Counted from the first letter of the stretch, positions 7,787-16,561 are shown. The stretch is DNA of 64,000 nucleotides from Pseudidiomarina atlantica (GCF_000753735.1 NZ_JPIN01000005.1:1-64000), one strand, 5' to 3'. Numbers and translations are program-made. Notes: generated from the letters alone by a model not told the origin.

Positions 7787-10239
7787 GATACCTGCCGTGG
7801 CATCAGCGACTCAGCACTCAGCTGACCTTACCCATGTTATTTGCGGTTTTTGCTATCTTTGCTGGGTTGACTTACTTCTTATTGAGCGCTCAGCAAGAAA
7901 ACGCGTTGCGCTCGGCGTATCTCGACCTAGCCAGTAGTCTGTCCGTCGAGCAAGGCTCATTCAATCGTATGTACAGTTCGGATCGTATTTCGGCAGTGCC
8001 AGAGCTCATCAGCGAAATGCATGTTCACCCACGTGTCGATAATGCCGTAATTGTCGATAGCGAGGGAAATTATGTTTGGCGTTACGACCCAAACGTCATT
8101 AACGGCAAGCTTGAACGCTTCTATCAAGAATTGGACAAACAACTATTAGCTGACGTTACAAAGAGCGGCGAAACCCTGATTGAATATCACCCCGAGCATG
8201 ACCACTTCGTTGCGATTGCGCCAATACTGCGGGGGCGCAGCGTCACGCAAGAAATTGCACGTAACCTATTAATTGTCGAATATCGCCATAGCCATGGTTG
8301 GTATAACATCGAATCTTTACCTTTGTGGCCATTGATTCTGTTGGTTTTTCTGTTGGCAGTAGTAGGGATAGGTTTATGGCTCGCGTTGCAGAAATTCGCT
8401 GCTCGGCCAGCTGAGCAATTAGTCACTGCGGTCCGTCAATATGGCGCAGGACAACCCATTACTGGCAAACTGCCCTACAGCATGCCGAACGAGTTTGGCT
8501 TCCTCGCGCGACAGCTTCGGCTTGCGGTTCGCGATCGCAGTGAGCGTGAGCAGAAACTAGCGAAGCTCTCAACCGCGGTAGAGCAAGCCAACGATAGTAT
8601 TGTCATCACTGATTTAAGCGGGGCGATTGAGTACGTCAACCCGGCGTTTGAACGTATTTCTGGCTACACCAAGGAAGAAGTCATTGGGCGTAATCCGCGC
8701 ATTTTAAGCTCAGGACGAACGCCTGCTGAAACTTATCAAGAGATGTGGGACTCGCTCGTCGCTGGGCGAACTTGGCAAGGTGAACTTTATAACTTGACCA
8801 AAGACGGTGAAGAATTTCGCGAGTGGGCGACGATTTCGCCGTTGCGCAATGAGCAGGGGGTGATCACCCACTATTTAGGCAGTAAACTGAATATTACTGA
8901 GCGCGTCGAAGCGGAAGCGCGCATTGAGCACCTCGCTTATTTCGATACCTTGACCGATCTTCCTAACCGCATTAGCTGTGTGAGTTTTCTAACCGAATCG
9001 CTGAAACAGCATCAACCTGGTCATAATGCTGCTGCTGTGCTGTTTGACCTTGACGGCCTGCAGCGCATTAATGATGTGCGAGGCTTCCGCTTTGGTGATG
9101 AAATCCTCTGTGAAATCGCCAAGCGTTTTCGCGGATTATTACATGATGAGCCACGTGCATTCCTCGCAAATTTAGGTGGTGACTTATTTGCCGTGATGCT
9201 GCCAGCGCGAGACCTTAATGCCGATGCACTGTTGCAAGACGTACAAACGTTCGTGAAGTTGGTGTTATCGGAGGTTGCGCAACCCATTTCGGTGCAAGGT
9301 GAACGCGTTTCCGTGACTGCCAGTGCTGGTATCGTCATTTACAACAATAAAGCTGAGTCGGCCGATGCGGTTATTCGTCACGCCGAGACTGCAGTGCACA
9401 CGGCTAAAGCGGCGGGTGGCAACCAGACCGCTGTTTATGATACGTCCTATAGTCAACAATTGGAGCGGCGTTACGACATCGAGCGCGAATTGCGCCACGC
9501 AATTGAAACTGACGGCTTAGCACTATACCTTCAACCGCAGGTTAACGCGCAGGGTCAAGCTATCGGCGCTGAAGTATTGGTCCGCTGGCAGCATCCAGAG
9601 CGAGGCATGATTTCACCAGCAGAGTTTATTCCAACCGCAGAACAGACTGACTTGATTGTTGATTTGGGTAAATGGATTCTGCGTGAGGCGTTACAGCTGC
9701 TTAAGCAACTACCGGCACCGCTTACCTTGGCAATCAATATCAGTCCACGCCAGTTCCGTAAATTCGATTTTGTTTATTGTATTGAGCAAGAATTACAAGC
9801 TAGTGGCGCTGATCCTCAGCGGCTTATTCTTGAAATTACCGAAAACCTCTTTGTTGAGGATATGACTGACATCATCGAGAAAATGCGTGCGCTACGTGAG
9901 ACGGGTGTGCAGTTTTCCATCGATGATTTTGGTACGGGTTATTCATCCCTGTCCTATTTACAAAAATTACCGATTCAAGAGTTAAAAATTGACCGTTCGT
10001 TCGTCAACGAGATTGCTGTGAGTGAGCAACAGGCGATTATCGATTCGGTGATCGCCATCGCCCAGAATCTTAAACTGCGCATTGTCGCCGAGGGAGTTGA
10101 GACCGAAGCGCAAGCGCAATACCTTGCCAGCCACGAAAAAAATATCGTGTTGCAAGGTTATTTGTTCGGCAAGCCAGAACCGGCAGCAAATTTCTTCGCA
10201 AAACAGCATGCCGCTAGCGATTCAAAAAATACCGACTAA
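7783..10239 (+). CDS. Membrane PAS-GGDEF-EAL c-di-GMP enzyme
   Basis: The 818-aa protein has TM1 (about 13-34), a periplasmic sensor of about 145 residues, TM2 (about 181-203), a HAMP-like linker, a PAS domain (about 265-385), a GGDEF domain (about 390-555) and an EAL domain (about 570-805). The GGDEF signature is GGDLF at 465-469, so cyclase activity is doubtful. The EAL signature reads EVL at 597-599 and keeps the metal-binding Glu. The other phosphodiesterase motifs are present: NISPRQF, EITENL, DDFGTGYSS, KIDRSF and AEGVET. Phosphodiesterase activity is therefore more likely. I start at ATG 7783, after GAGGCG and overlapping the lipoprotein stop; a TTG at 7768 is less likely. Confidence 0.92.
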   Translation: MRYLPWHQRLSTQLTLPMLFAVFAIFAGLTYFLLSAQQENALRSAYLDLASSLSVEQGSFNRMYSSDRISAVPELISEMHVHPRVDNAVIVDSEGNYVWRYDPNVINGKLERFYQELDKQLLADVTKSGETLIEYHPEHDHFVAIAPILRGRSVTQEIARNLLIVEYRHSHGWYNIESLPLWPLILLVFLLAVVGIGLWLALQKFAARPAEQLVTAVRQYGAGQPITGKLPYSMPNEFGFLARQLRLAVRDRSEREQKLAKLSTAVEQANDSIVITDLSGAIEYVNPAFERISGYTKEEVIGRNPRILSSGRTPAETYQEMWDSLVAGRTWQGELYNLTKDGEEFREWATISPLRNEQGVITHYLGSKLNITERVEAEARIEHLAYFDTLTDLPNRISCVSFLTESLKQHQPGHNAAAVLFDLDGLQRINDVRGFRFGDEILCEIAKRFRGLLHDEPRAFLANLGGDLFAVMLPARDLNADALLQDVQTFVKLVLSEVAQPISVQGERVSVTASAGIVIYNNKAESADAVIRHAETAVHTAKAAGGNQTAVYDTSYSQQLERRYDIERELRHAIETDGLALYLQPQVNAQGQAIGAEVLVRWQHPERGMISPAEFIPTAEQTDLIVDLGKWILREALQLLKQLPAPLTLAINISPRQFRKFDFVYCIEQELQASGADPQRLILEITENLFVEDMTDIIEKMRALRETGVQFSIDDFGTGYSSLSYLQKLPIQELKIDRSFVNEIAVSEQQAIIDSVIAIAQNLKLRIVAEGVETEAQAQYLASHEKNIVLQGYLFGKPEPAANFFAKQHAASDSKNTD

Positions 10240-10271
10240 ACTTGAGGCGATTTTGACCCTAAGGAGTCGTT

Positions 10272-10322
10272 ATGCGTATTCTGAATTTACTCATCTTATC
10301 GACTTTTAGGAGTTTGCTGTAG
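10272..10322 (+). other. 16-codon reading frame with strong ribosome site, possible gene remnant
   Basis: AAGGAG at 10261-10266 is ideally spaced from ATG 10272. The frame encodes 16 residues, hydrophobic like the first half of a signal peptide, then stops at TAG 10320. It may be the truncated start of a lost exported protein, a leader peptide, or chance. The rest of 10240-10504 holds no other gene. From about 10380 it is strongly AT-rich and leads into the two unknown genes. Confidence 0.3.
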
Positions 10323-10421
10323 ACCTACTAACAGTAGCGTTCTGATTATTACGACTCTACTAGCCGACGTAAATAAAGCACTATTCGACCTCCGTAATTC
10401 ACTCTTAAATTGTAAAAAAGT

Positions 10422-10448
10422 TGTATTTTTGTGTGTATTAATTATACT
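10422..10448 (+). promoter_or_regulatory. Candidate promoter of the AT-rich two-gene unit
   Basis: TTGTAT (10422-10427) and TATACT (10443-10448) are separated by 15 nt, shorter than the ideal 17, in a very AT-rich stretch about 57 nt before the next ATG. Alternative -10 elements are possible in such sequence. Confidence 0.3.
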
Positions 10449-10504
10449 TAATGCGTTTTTTTTGTTATGTGTAATATGTTTTTATAAATACAGGGATTTT
10501 GTTT

Positions 10505-11443
10505 ATGAAAAAGGCATTATTGTTCATGGTTTTAAGTGTTATAAGCCACCTGATGATTGGTAGGGCTGAGGCGTTGCAGGATACTCAGGATACGTCCCCT
10601 TATGGTTTTTCATATATTGATCATCATGGTCAATTTAGGTTTATTAATGTGAATGATGAGGCTAGTTCCTTCATTGTGCATCCTGATTACGACAATGACT
10701 TGATGACTTTCACTTTTAATGATGGAAGCTTCTTTGTTCTGAATCAATTCACAGATGAAATCGTGTATTTCAATCCCTATACCAACAGTTTGCAATTTGG
10801 TATGTATGGCGTTCAATCGCAATTCAACTTGACAGACGGAGCTAACAGTGCGCTCCTAAGTTATGCCAATCATTATCCGTACCTATCTCAGGGAGAAGCC
10901 CCTACAGACCCATTTTGCCATGTACAAGTTCGTCCAGGCATGCCGTGTCCTCCAGAAATAGGTATAGATTCATTTTCGGATACTATGAATACACAAACCT
11001 CGTCATTCTGTATTGTTGTCGAAGCCCGAAGTGCTTATCCATATGATGGTTCAGCAACCCTTGAGCAATGCTCAAGAGCGGAGCGTTATTTGAACCTAGC
11101 TACGATTGCCAGCGGAATCGCTGCATGCGCTGCGACGACTGGTATTGGCTGCGTTGTCGCAGCGGCTGCTGCTTCTGCCAGTCATATGTCCTTTCAGTCT
11201 AGAATAAACGCATGTCTTGCATCATTCAACCAAACACAGTTAGAGCTAGAAGCGTGTGCACTGGAGCTGAATGATGAGGACGAAAATCAAGGCGGTGGAA
11301 GTCTCGCGCCGGGAGCTGTTACGACTCCTAGCAGTGATCCTTTAGTTGACCTCGCATGGGACCAGCTTTACCGTTGTACTACAGCAACCACTAGTAGCCC
11401 ATTTACGAACCCTACTTCTCACGTTGTTTGTTTTCCAATCTAA
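10505..11443 (+). CDS. Unrecognised secreted Cys-rich protein
   Basis: I do not recognise this 312-aa product. It has a signal peptide (about 1-25, MKKALLFMVLSVISHLM then a likely cut after AEA). An aromatic, Asp/Asn-rich region follows (about 30-125). The second half holds about ten Cys residues and one Ala/Gly/Cys-rich hydrophobic stretch (about 198-225). The tail is Gly/Ser/Thr-rich. An even number of Cys residues in an exported protein suggests disulfides. I chose ATG 10505 because CAGGGA at 10491-10496 is well spaced; a TTG at 10499 is the alternative. Codon use is more AT-rich than in the flanking genes. It precedes a membrane-protein gene by 14 nt, so the two probably form one operon. 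Confidence 0.7.
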   Translation: MKKALLFMVLSVISHLMIGRAEALQDTQDTSPYGFSYIDHHGQFRFINVNDEASSFIVHPDYDNDLMTFTFNDGSFFVLNQFTDEIVYFNPYTNSLQFGMYGVQSQFNLTDGANSALLSYANHYPYLSQGEAPTDPFCHVQVRPGMPCPPEIGIDSFSDTMNTQTSSFCIVVEARSAYPYDGSATLEQCSRAERYLNLATIASGIAACAATTGIGCVVAAAAASASHMSFQSRINACLASFNQTQLELEACALELNDEDENQGGGSLAPGAVTTPSSDPLVDLAWDQLYRCTTATTSSPFTNPTSHVVCFPI

Positions 11444-11457
11444 AGGAAGTACTTTTT

Positions 11458-12153
11458 ATGCTTAGTCTAAATAGTTCTACTTTTAAGAAAATGATGCATA
11501 GAACAATTGTGGGTGCTGTGTTGGTGATGGCGTGCGCTGTTGTCTTACCACCGCTGATAAAAGGACCTTCCGACGACGCGCCTTATGCGAACATACCCAG
11601 TACAGGTCTCCTGCTAGCAATCCTGGCGTTGGTATTTTTCGTCTCTAAGGTATCTAGAAAATTCGTACTGCAAGAGTCAGCAAAAATAAAATACGTTTCG
11701 ACAAAGTTCGTCTCGCTGACGCCGGACGCTAGACGCAAGCGGCTTATGGAAGCTCTGATAGTATGTGGCCTAGCCGTGCCGGTTTTTTTGTTCATACTGC
11801 TGTCTTCGCAGGAGCCATCACCACTCCTACTTTTGCTAATACCGATCGTTATTGTTGCTTTTTCCTTCTATGCTACGTTGATCCCTGCGCTGTTTAATTC
11901 TGCAGAATTCAGAGAAGAGACTATAGAGCTTGACGGGGTGCAAACCGGCAAGGTGATCATTCCCTTTGATCGGCTCTTGGCAGTCGAGCAAAAGCGCAGT
12001 TGGGTCAGTGTGTTTAGTTTTGATCCGCAGGGCGATCTACTTGTGGTAACAGCTGAAGACGCTGAGGGTCAGCCACAAGAACACCGTATTCGCTTGTTAA
12101 GAGGCATGGTTCACCGGGAACTTTTTATCGGAATGCTCAAAGACAAGTGTTAG
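11458..12153 (+). CDS. Unrecognised membrane protein with C-terminal soluble domain
   Basis: The 231-aa protein has four predicted membrane segments: TIVGAVLVMACAVVLPPL near the N-terminus, TGLLLAILALVFFVS, LIVCGLAVPVFLFILL and a long LLLLIPIVIVAFSFYATLIPALF. A soluble region of about 85 residues follows, rich in beta strands (ETIELDGVQTGKVIIPFDRL). That tail has the feel of a bacterial PH-like membrane domain, but I cannot assign a family. The start is ATG 11458, with AAAGGAAG 8 nt before it. It is probably co-transcribed with the secreted-protein gene. A partner, immunity or processing role is possible but has no direct support. Confidence 0.65.
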   Translation: MLSLNSSTFKKMMHRTIVGAVLVMACAVVLPPLIKGPSDDAPYANIPSTGLLLAILALVFFVSKVSRKFVLQESAKIKYVSTKFVSLTPDARRKRLMEALIVCGLAVPVFLFILLSSQEPSPLLLLLIPIVIVAFSFYATLIPALFNSAEFREETIELDGVQTGKVIIPFDRLLAVEQKRSWVSVFSFDPQGDLLVVTAEDAEGQPQEHRIRLLRGMVHRELFIGMLKDKC

Positions 12154-12166
12154 CAGGCTGTAGAAG

Positions 12167-12200
12167 CAGGTCCAGACCGATAAACAGTCTGGACTTGTCT
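12167..12200. terminator. Hairpin between convergent genes
   Basis: GTCCAGAC (12170-12177) pairs perfectly with GTCTGGAC (12187-12194) around a 9-nt loop. It lies between the stop of the membrane-protein gene and the stop of add. Neither strand has a clear T run after the stem, so a classical terminator role is uncertain. Confidence 0.4.
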
Positions 12201-12209
12201 GCGAAATGA

Positions 12210-13442
12210 TTACTCAGAGATTTGGTGTTGCGCGGCAAGGGTATCGAAATACTGCAACGCTTGCTTGGCATAAGCACGTTTTGCCAAGTAATCGCCCGGG
12301 AAGAAGTTTTTCTTAAAGCCATAGGCGACGATATCTTTCAAACGTTTCAATGGAATATCTGCCGTTTGCAGCGCAAGCTCGTATTCGTTGGTGACCGTGG
12401 TCCGCGAGACCAAACGGTTGTCGGTACAAATCACGGTGGCGAGACGATTCGCGTACATGTGTTTAAAGTTGTGGTTGCGAACATCGCCAATCGCCGGATT
12501 GGTTTGCAAGTTACTGGTAATGCAGACTTCGATCGCGATACGGCGATCAGCAATAAACGAAGCCAACTTACTGGCGTAACCGCTTTTGTCTTCAATGCTC
12601 TCGTCCTGAATCATATCTGGTGAAAACAATGAATAACCATGCCCTAAGCGATCGGCATAGCACTGCGTGAGCGCTTCAAAAATGCTTTCGGCACCGTACG
12701 CTTCACCGGCATGCACAGTTTTCAGCAAGAAGTTCTGGTGGGCGTATTCGTAGACTTCTTTAAAATCATGCGCAGGATAGCCCATTTCTTGTCCAGCAAT
12801 ATCCAAGCCGACAATCGGTAGGCCTTCTTCATCGCGCAAACGGATGCTGGCGCGAATCATTTCCATGGCGGCAATTTTGATAACCTGTTTGGGTTCGTGA
12901 TCGCGCAGCGTCTGGAACAACTGGGTGTAGTAAGGTGAAAAACCTTTTTTACCAAACATGCGCATCGCACAGTTGATAATGCCGTAGTGAAACGGAGGTT
13001 TGTTGCCATCACGTACTTCGGCTTGCTGGTTATACTCGTCTTGGGCGCGCTTGAGGCCATCGTTGACGGTATGCATGACACGGTCAAAGTCGATGCCGCG
13101 GCTGGGGTCCATCATCAGCTGAGGAGCAAAGCGCACTTCTATATAGATAACGCCTTCGGCCAAGTTATCCATTGCTAGTTCGTACGCGGCTTGCTCAAGG
13201 TTTTCCATGTCACGTAACACTGCGCAGGTATATTGAAAGCCATTGAGGTATTCGCCTAAATCGTTATAGCTTTCTTTAAAGACTTGCTCGTATAGCCCAT
13301 CGACAGTGTAAGAAGGCAGCTCAACACCACTGCGTTTTGCCATCTCGATAAGTCCAGCGGGCCGCAAACTACCATCTAAGTGCAAGTGCAAGTCAGCTTT
13401 CGGCATCGCTTTAAGAAAATCATTTGAATAACGCTGTGACAT
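12210..13442 (-). CDS. add: Adenosine deaminase
   Basis: Add converts adenosine and deoxyadenosine to the inosine forms in purine salvage, using a zinc ion. The 410-aa protein has the metal pair in DLHLHLDGSLRP (His19, His21), then HAGEAYG, GHGYSLF and the CITSNLQTN strand of the deaminase barrel. It is longer than E. coli Add (333 aa) because of insertions in the middle, seen also in other marine gammaproteobacterial homologues as far as I recall. I start at ATG 13442, where GAAGGAG stands 6 nt upstream, which drops nine upstream residues. It is divergent from tdk, another nucleoside-salvage gene. Confidence 0.92.
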   Translation of the reverse strand: MSQRYSNDFLKAMPKADLHLHLDGSLRPAGLIEMAKRSGVELPSYTVDGLYEQVFKESYNDLGEYLNGFQYTCAVLRDMENLEQAAYELAMDNLAEGVIYIEVRFAPQLMMDPSRGIDFDRVMHTVNDGLKRAQDEYNQQAEVRDGNKPPFHYGIINCAMRMFGKKGFSPYYTQLFQTLRDHEPKQVIKIAAMEMIRASIRLRDEEGLPIVGLDIAGQEMGYPAHDFKEVYEYAHQNFLLKTVHAGEAYGAESIFEALTQCYADRLGHGYSLFSPDMIQDESIEDKSGYASKLASFIADRRIAIEVCITSNLQTNPAIGDVRNHNFKHMYANRLATVICTDNRLVSRTTVTNEYELALQTADIPLKRLKDIVAYGFKKNFFPGDYLAKRAYAKQALQYFDTLAAQHQISE

Positions 13443-13468
13443 ATCGACTCCTTCAGTGAATTTGCGCA

Positions 13469-13477
13469 ATTATAGCA
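13469..13477 (-). promoter_or_regulatory. Extended -10 promoter of add
   Basis: On the minus strand TGC directly precedes a perfect TATAAT, an extended -10 element about 27 nt before the add ATG. The -35 region (CTGAAT at 17-nt spacing) is weak, as expected for extended -10 promoters. Confidence 0.6.
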
Positions 13478-13487
13478 ACAATCGCCT

Positions 13488-13516
13488 TTGCATTCAGCGC
13501 TTAAAGTCAGTATAAA
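13488..13516 (+). promoter_or_regulatory. Sigma-70 promoter of tdk
   Basis: TTGCAT (13488-13493) and TATAAA (13511-13516) have an exact 17-nt spacer and lie 33 nt before the tdk ATG. The element is back to back with the add promoter. Confidence 0.65.
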
Positions 13517-13549
13517 ACTGGCAGTACTCATCATTCGATATTGATAACC

Positions 13550-14128
13550 ATGGCTTCACTTTATTTTACTTATTCAGCGATGAATGCGGGCAAGAGCACG
13601 TCGTTGTTGCAGGTTGCGCATAACTACGAAGAGCGCGATCAACGCGTGTTACTTCTCACTCCAGCGATTGATGATCGGGCAGGTAAAGGCAAAATAGCAT
13701 CGCGACTCGGGATAGATAGAGGCGCGTTAGCATTTACCTCAAGCACCGACTTATCAGCACTGATTAAAGCGCGCCACCAACAACAACCGATTGATTGTGT
13801 GTTGATTGACGAGGCACAGTTTTTGACTGAACCACAAGTTTGGCAGTTGACCGATGTTGTTGATCGGGTCGACATCCCAGTGATGTGTTACGGTATTCGA
13901 ACCGATGCCTTCGGCCAAGCCTTTCCAGGTAGCGCAGTTTTGTTGGCCGTCGCCGATAAAGTGAGTGAAATGAAAACCATCTGCCACTGTGGGCGCAAAG
14001 CCACGATGAACCTACGCATTGACGAAAACGGTGAAGCGGTGAAAGTCGGCGAACAAATCGCTATCGGTGGCAATGATCGTTACATTTCCTGTTGTCGTAG
14101 ACATTGGAAAGAAAAGCTCGGCCTTTAA
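13550..14128 (+). CDS. tdk: Thymidine kinase
   Basis: Tdk phosphorylates thymidine to dTMP with ATP in pyrimidine salvage. The 192-aa type II enzyme begins MASLYFTYSAMNAGKST, with the P-loop at residues 9-17. It has the DEAQFL Walker B segment and C-terminal zinc-binding Cys residues (CHCGRKA and the later CC pair). Length matches the family. ATG 13550 is chosen by alignment with the conserved MAxLYFxYSAMNAGKS start; an upstream TTG at 13541 would add three residues. No strong terminator follows; 14129-14221 contains the promoter region of the next gene. Confidence 0.97.
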   Translation: MASLYFTYSAMNAGKSTSLLQVAHNYEERDQRVLLLTPAIDDRAGKGKIASRLGIDRGALAFTSSTDLSALIKARHQQQPIDCVLIDEAQFLTEPQVWQLTDVVDRVDIPVMCYGIRTDAFGQAFPGSAVLLAVADKVSEMKTICHCGRKATMNLRIDENGEAVKVGEQIAIGGNDRYISCCRRHWKEKLGL

Positions 14129-14167
14129 GCAATTTTTTATTTTAAATTTAACCAATTGTCACACATG

Positions 14168-14206
14168 GAAAGTGTAACTTCTCTGCTATGCTGAAAGTGT
14201 CAACTT
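14168..14206 (+). promoter_or_regulatory. Extended -10 promoter flanked by a direct repeat
   Basis: TGC plus TATGCT (14184-14192) forms an extended -10 about 30 nt before the cyclase ATG. Two near-identical 13-14-nt direct repeats, GAAAGTGTAACTT (14168-14180) and GAAAGTGTCAACTT (14193-14206), flank it. They start 25 nt apart, so they could be tandem operator half-sites. Confidence 0.4.
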
Positions 14207-14221
14207 AAAGCTGGAGTTCGC

Positions 14222-16561
14222 ATGGGGTCAGTGCCGTTACCCGATAATGAAACTGAACGTTTACAACTGTTGCACGAGCTCGACTTGCTCGACAGCGGTA
14301 GTGATGAATTATTGGATCGGATTACGCGGTTGGTTAAGGAACTATTTGCCGCGGACATCGCGCTGATTAGCTTAGTCGACGAACACCGACAATGGTTCAA
14401 ATCTAAAGTTGGTTTTGCCGAGCAGGAAACGCCGCGCAATATCTCTTTTTGCACCCATGTCGTGGCCTCTGGTGAGACGCTGTTGGTCGATGATGCGACA
14501 CAAGACCCACGTTTTGTTGATAACCCAGTAGTCACAGCAGAAAATGGTATTCGATCCTATGTCGGTGCGCCCTTAACGCTTTATGATGAATACCATCTAG
14601 GTACGCTTTGTGTCATCTCGTCGAAAACCAATCACTTCCCAGCTGGCACTAAGCGCGTGCTAGAGCTTTTGGCTGACTGGGTTTCGACGACGATCACCGA
14701 TCATTATGAACTCAATAATTACCTCGCAGAGCGCGATGTGCTAGCGCAAGGCCCAGTATGTGCGGTGGTGTGGCGCATCGAGCCTAAAGTTCAGCTGAGT
14801 TACGTTGCTGATAACGCAATCCGGGTGTTGGGTTATGAGCCTGCCTATTTACTGCGTGATGATGTCAGCCACGAGAGCATCGTACATCCAGATGACCGTG
14901 AAGAGCTACTTGCGCGGATGCAACGTTTGATCGATGGCGAGCAAGCCTACTTAGAAATGGATTATCGGGTTTTGCTTCCTGAACCCAAAGCACAGGGGTC
15001 GCGTTGGGTGCATCATTTCGCCCGCGCAGACCACGATAAGCAAGGCAATGTCATTCGCATCCGTGGCTATTTACTGGATGACAGCAAAGGCAAAAACCTT
15101 GAACTAGAACTACTTGAAAGTAACAAGAACTTTGAGCTCGCTCTTGCCGCAGGAGAGTTTTTTACTTGGTCGTGGTTCATTCCCGACGATCAACTAATGG
15201 TGAGCCACGCTTGGTCGTTACTGTTAGGCTACGACGCCCAAAAAGAAGATGAAATCGATTGGCAGTCCCTACTCCATCCTGACGACAAAAACGCGTTACG
15301 GACGCAGTTAAAAGCACACCTGCATGGTGATACTGAGCGCTTTGATGTCCGTTTTCGATTACGCCATGTCGATGGTCACTATGTTTGGATTCATAGTGTC
15401 GGGCGTCTTGTTGAGCGTGCTCATGACGGCAAACCGGTACGGATGAGTGGGATTCACCATGATATTTCTGCACAAGTTGAAAATGAAGCATCTTTGGCAC
15501 AGCAAACCGCGGTTCTAGAACTCGTCTCGCATGTGCAGCATGAATTCATGCTGGCGAAAAACTTTAGTGATGTGACCGACTACGCGTTACCGAAGCTTAT
15601 GCAGATGACCGCTAGTGCTTTCGGTTTGGTCGGTGAACTACCTCCACAGTCGCATCGGCGCGATATGCTGCAAATTCATGGACTCGAGGTACTAGGTGAA
15701 GACAACGCTAATAGTGAATATCACAAACTAATTCAGCAAGGGTTAGAGGTTGTGGTAAGTGGCGATGTGGTTCGAAATGTGTTGTTGCGCGGTGAACCCG
15801 AGTTTTGTCATCTGCCAGTTTCACGCTTAGAGATGAGTTTTACCCCGGTAACGATTCCGGAACTGCGCAACGCACTGGCCTTGCCGCTCTATTTTAAACA
15901 CGATGTTGTGGGGCTCCTGGTGCTGGGCAATAGCACAGAAGGTTACCTGCGTTGGCACTTAAATTTGTTGCGACCGATGCTCGATACCTTGGGAACTTTA
16001 ATGCACATGCGCCGGCTTGATGAGGAGCGTCAATATGCGCTGGAAGAGCTGCGGCGTATGGCGAGTGTGGATGAGTTAACTGGGGTCGCTAATCGGCGAG
16101 TATTTTGGCACGCGATGGAAGAGCGTTATGAAGAGTTTATGCGTTATCAAGTGGCAATGAGTGTCGCTGTTATCGATCTAGACCACTTCAAATCGGTCAA
16201 TGATACCTATGGCCATGCGGCAGGTGATGAGGTGCTGCGAGAATTTGCCAAACGCTGCAAAGCACAATTGCGTGATCTTGATTTGATCGGGCGGCTGGGT
16301 GGCGAAGAATTTGCCGTTCTCTTGCCTTATAGTGATGTGACCGAAGCTAGCAAAGCTATCGAACGCTTGCGCGAACATGTTGCTGCGACTCCAGTTACTC
16401 ATGATGATAAGCAAATCGCGATATCCTTAAGCGCCGGAGTTACCCAATTACGCAGCACAGACGCTAAATTAGATGATTGGATGGCGCGCGCCGATGAAGC
16501 TCTTTATCAAGCGAAAGAAAGCGGGCGTAATCAAATTGTTGTAGTTCCTGAACCGAACTAA
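14222..16561 (+). CDS. GAF-PAS-PAS diguanylate cyclase
   Basis: This 779-aa protein lacks a signal peptide or membrane segment and is probably cytoplasmic. In order it has an N-terminal GAF domain (about 20-165, with SLVDEHRQWFKSKVG), two PAS/PAC units (about 170-295 and 300-425), a degenerate GAF-like region (about 430-600) and a GGDEF domain (about 610-775). The active-site motif is GGEEF at 693-697. An RxxD inhibitory site (RDLD, 684-687) lies exactly five residues upstream. It should therefore be an active, product-inhibited cyclase making c-di-GMP. GGAG at 14213-14216 supports ATG 14222. It lies 3 kb before the MSHA genes, whose ATPase carries a c-di-GMP-binding signature. Confidence 0.93.
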   Translation: MGSVPLPDNETERLQLLHELDLLDSGSDELLDRITRLVKELFAADIALISLVDEHRQWFKSKVGFAEQETPRNISFCTHVVASGETLLVDDATQDPRFVDNPVVTAENGIRSYVGAPLTLYDEYHLGTLCVISSKTNHFPAGTKRVLELLADWVSTTITDHYELNNYLAERDVLAQGPVCAVVWRIEPKVQLSYVADNAIRVLGYEPAYLLRDDVSHESIVHPDDREELLARMQRLIDGEQAYLEMDYRVLLPEPKAQGSRWVHHFARADHDKQGNVIRIRGYLLDDSKGKNLELELLESNKNFELALAAGEFFTWSWFIPDDQLMVSHAWSLLLGYDAQKEDEIDWQSLLHPDDKNALRTQLKAHLHGDTERFDVRFRLRHVDGHYVWIHSVGRLVERAHDGKPVRMSGIHHDISAQVENEASLAQQTAVLELVSHVQHEFMLAKNFSDVTDYALPKLMQMTASAFGLVGELPPQSHRRDMLQIHGLEVLGEDNANSEYHKLIQQGLEVVVSGDVVRNVLLRGEPEFCHLPVSRLEMSFTPVTIPELRNALALPLYFKHDVVGLLVLGNSTEGYLRWHLNLLRPMLDTLGTLMHMRRLDEERQYALEELRRMASVDELTGVANRRVFWHAMEERYEEFMRYQVAMSVAVIDLDHFKSVNDTYGHAAGDEVLREFAKRCKAQLRDLDLIGRLGGEEFAVLLPYSDVTEASKAIERLREHVAATPVTHDDKQIAISLSAGVTQLRSTDAKLDDWMARADEALYQAKESGRNQIVVVPEPN

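Noticed and set aside
14110-14145. Possible terminator after tdk
   Set aside because: The stem is only about 4 bp (AAAG with CTTT), although a T-rich stretch follows.
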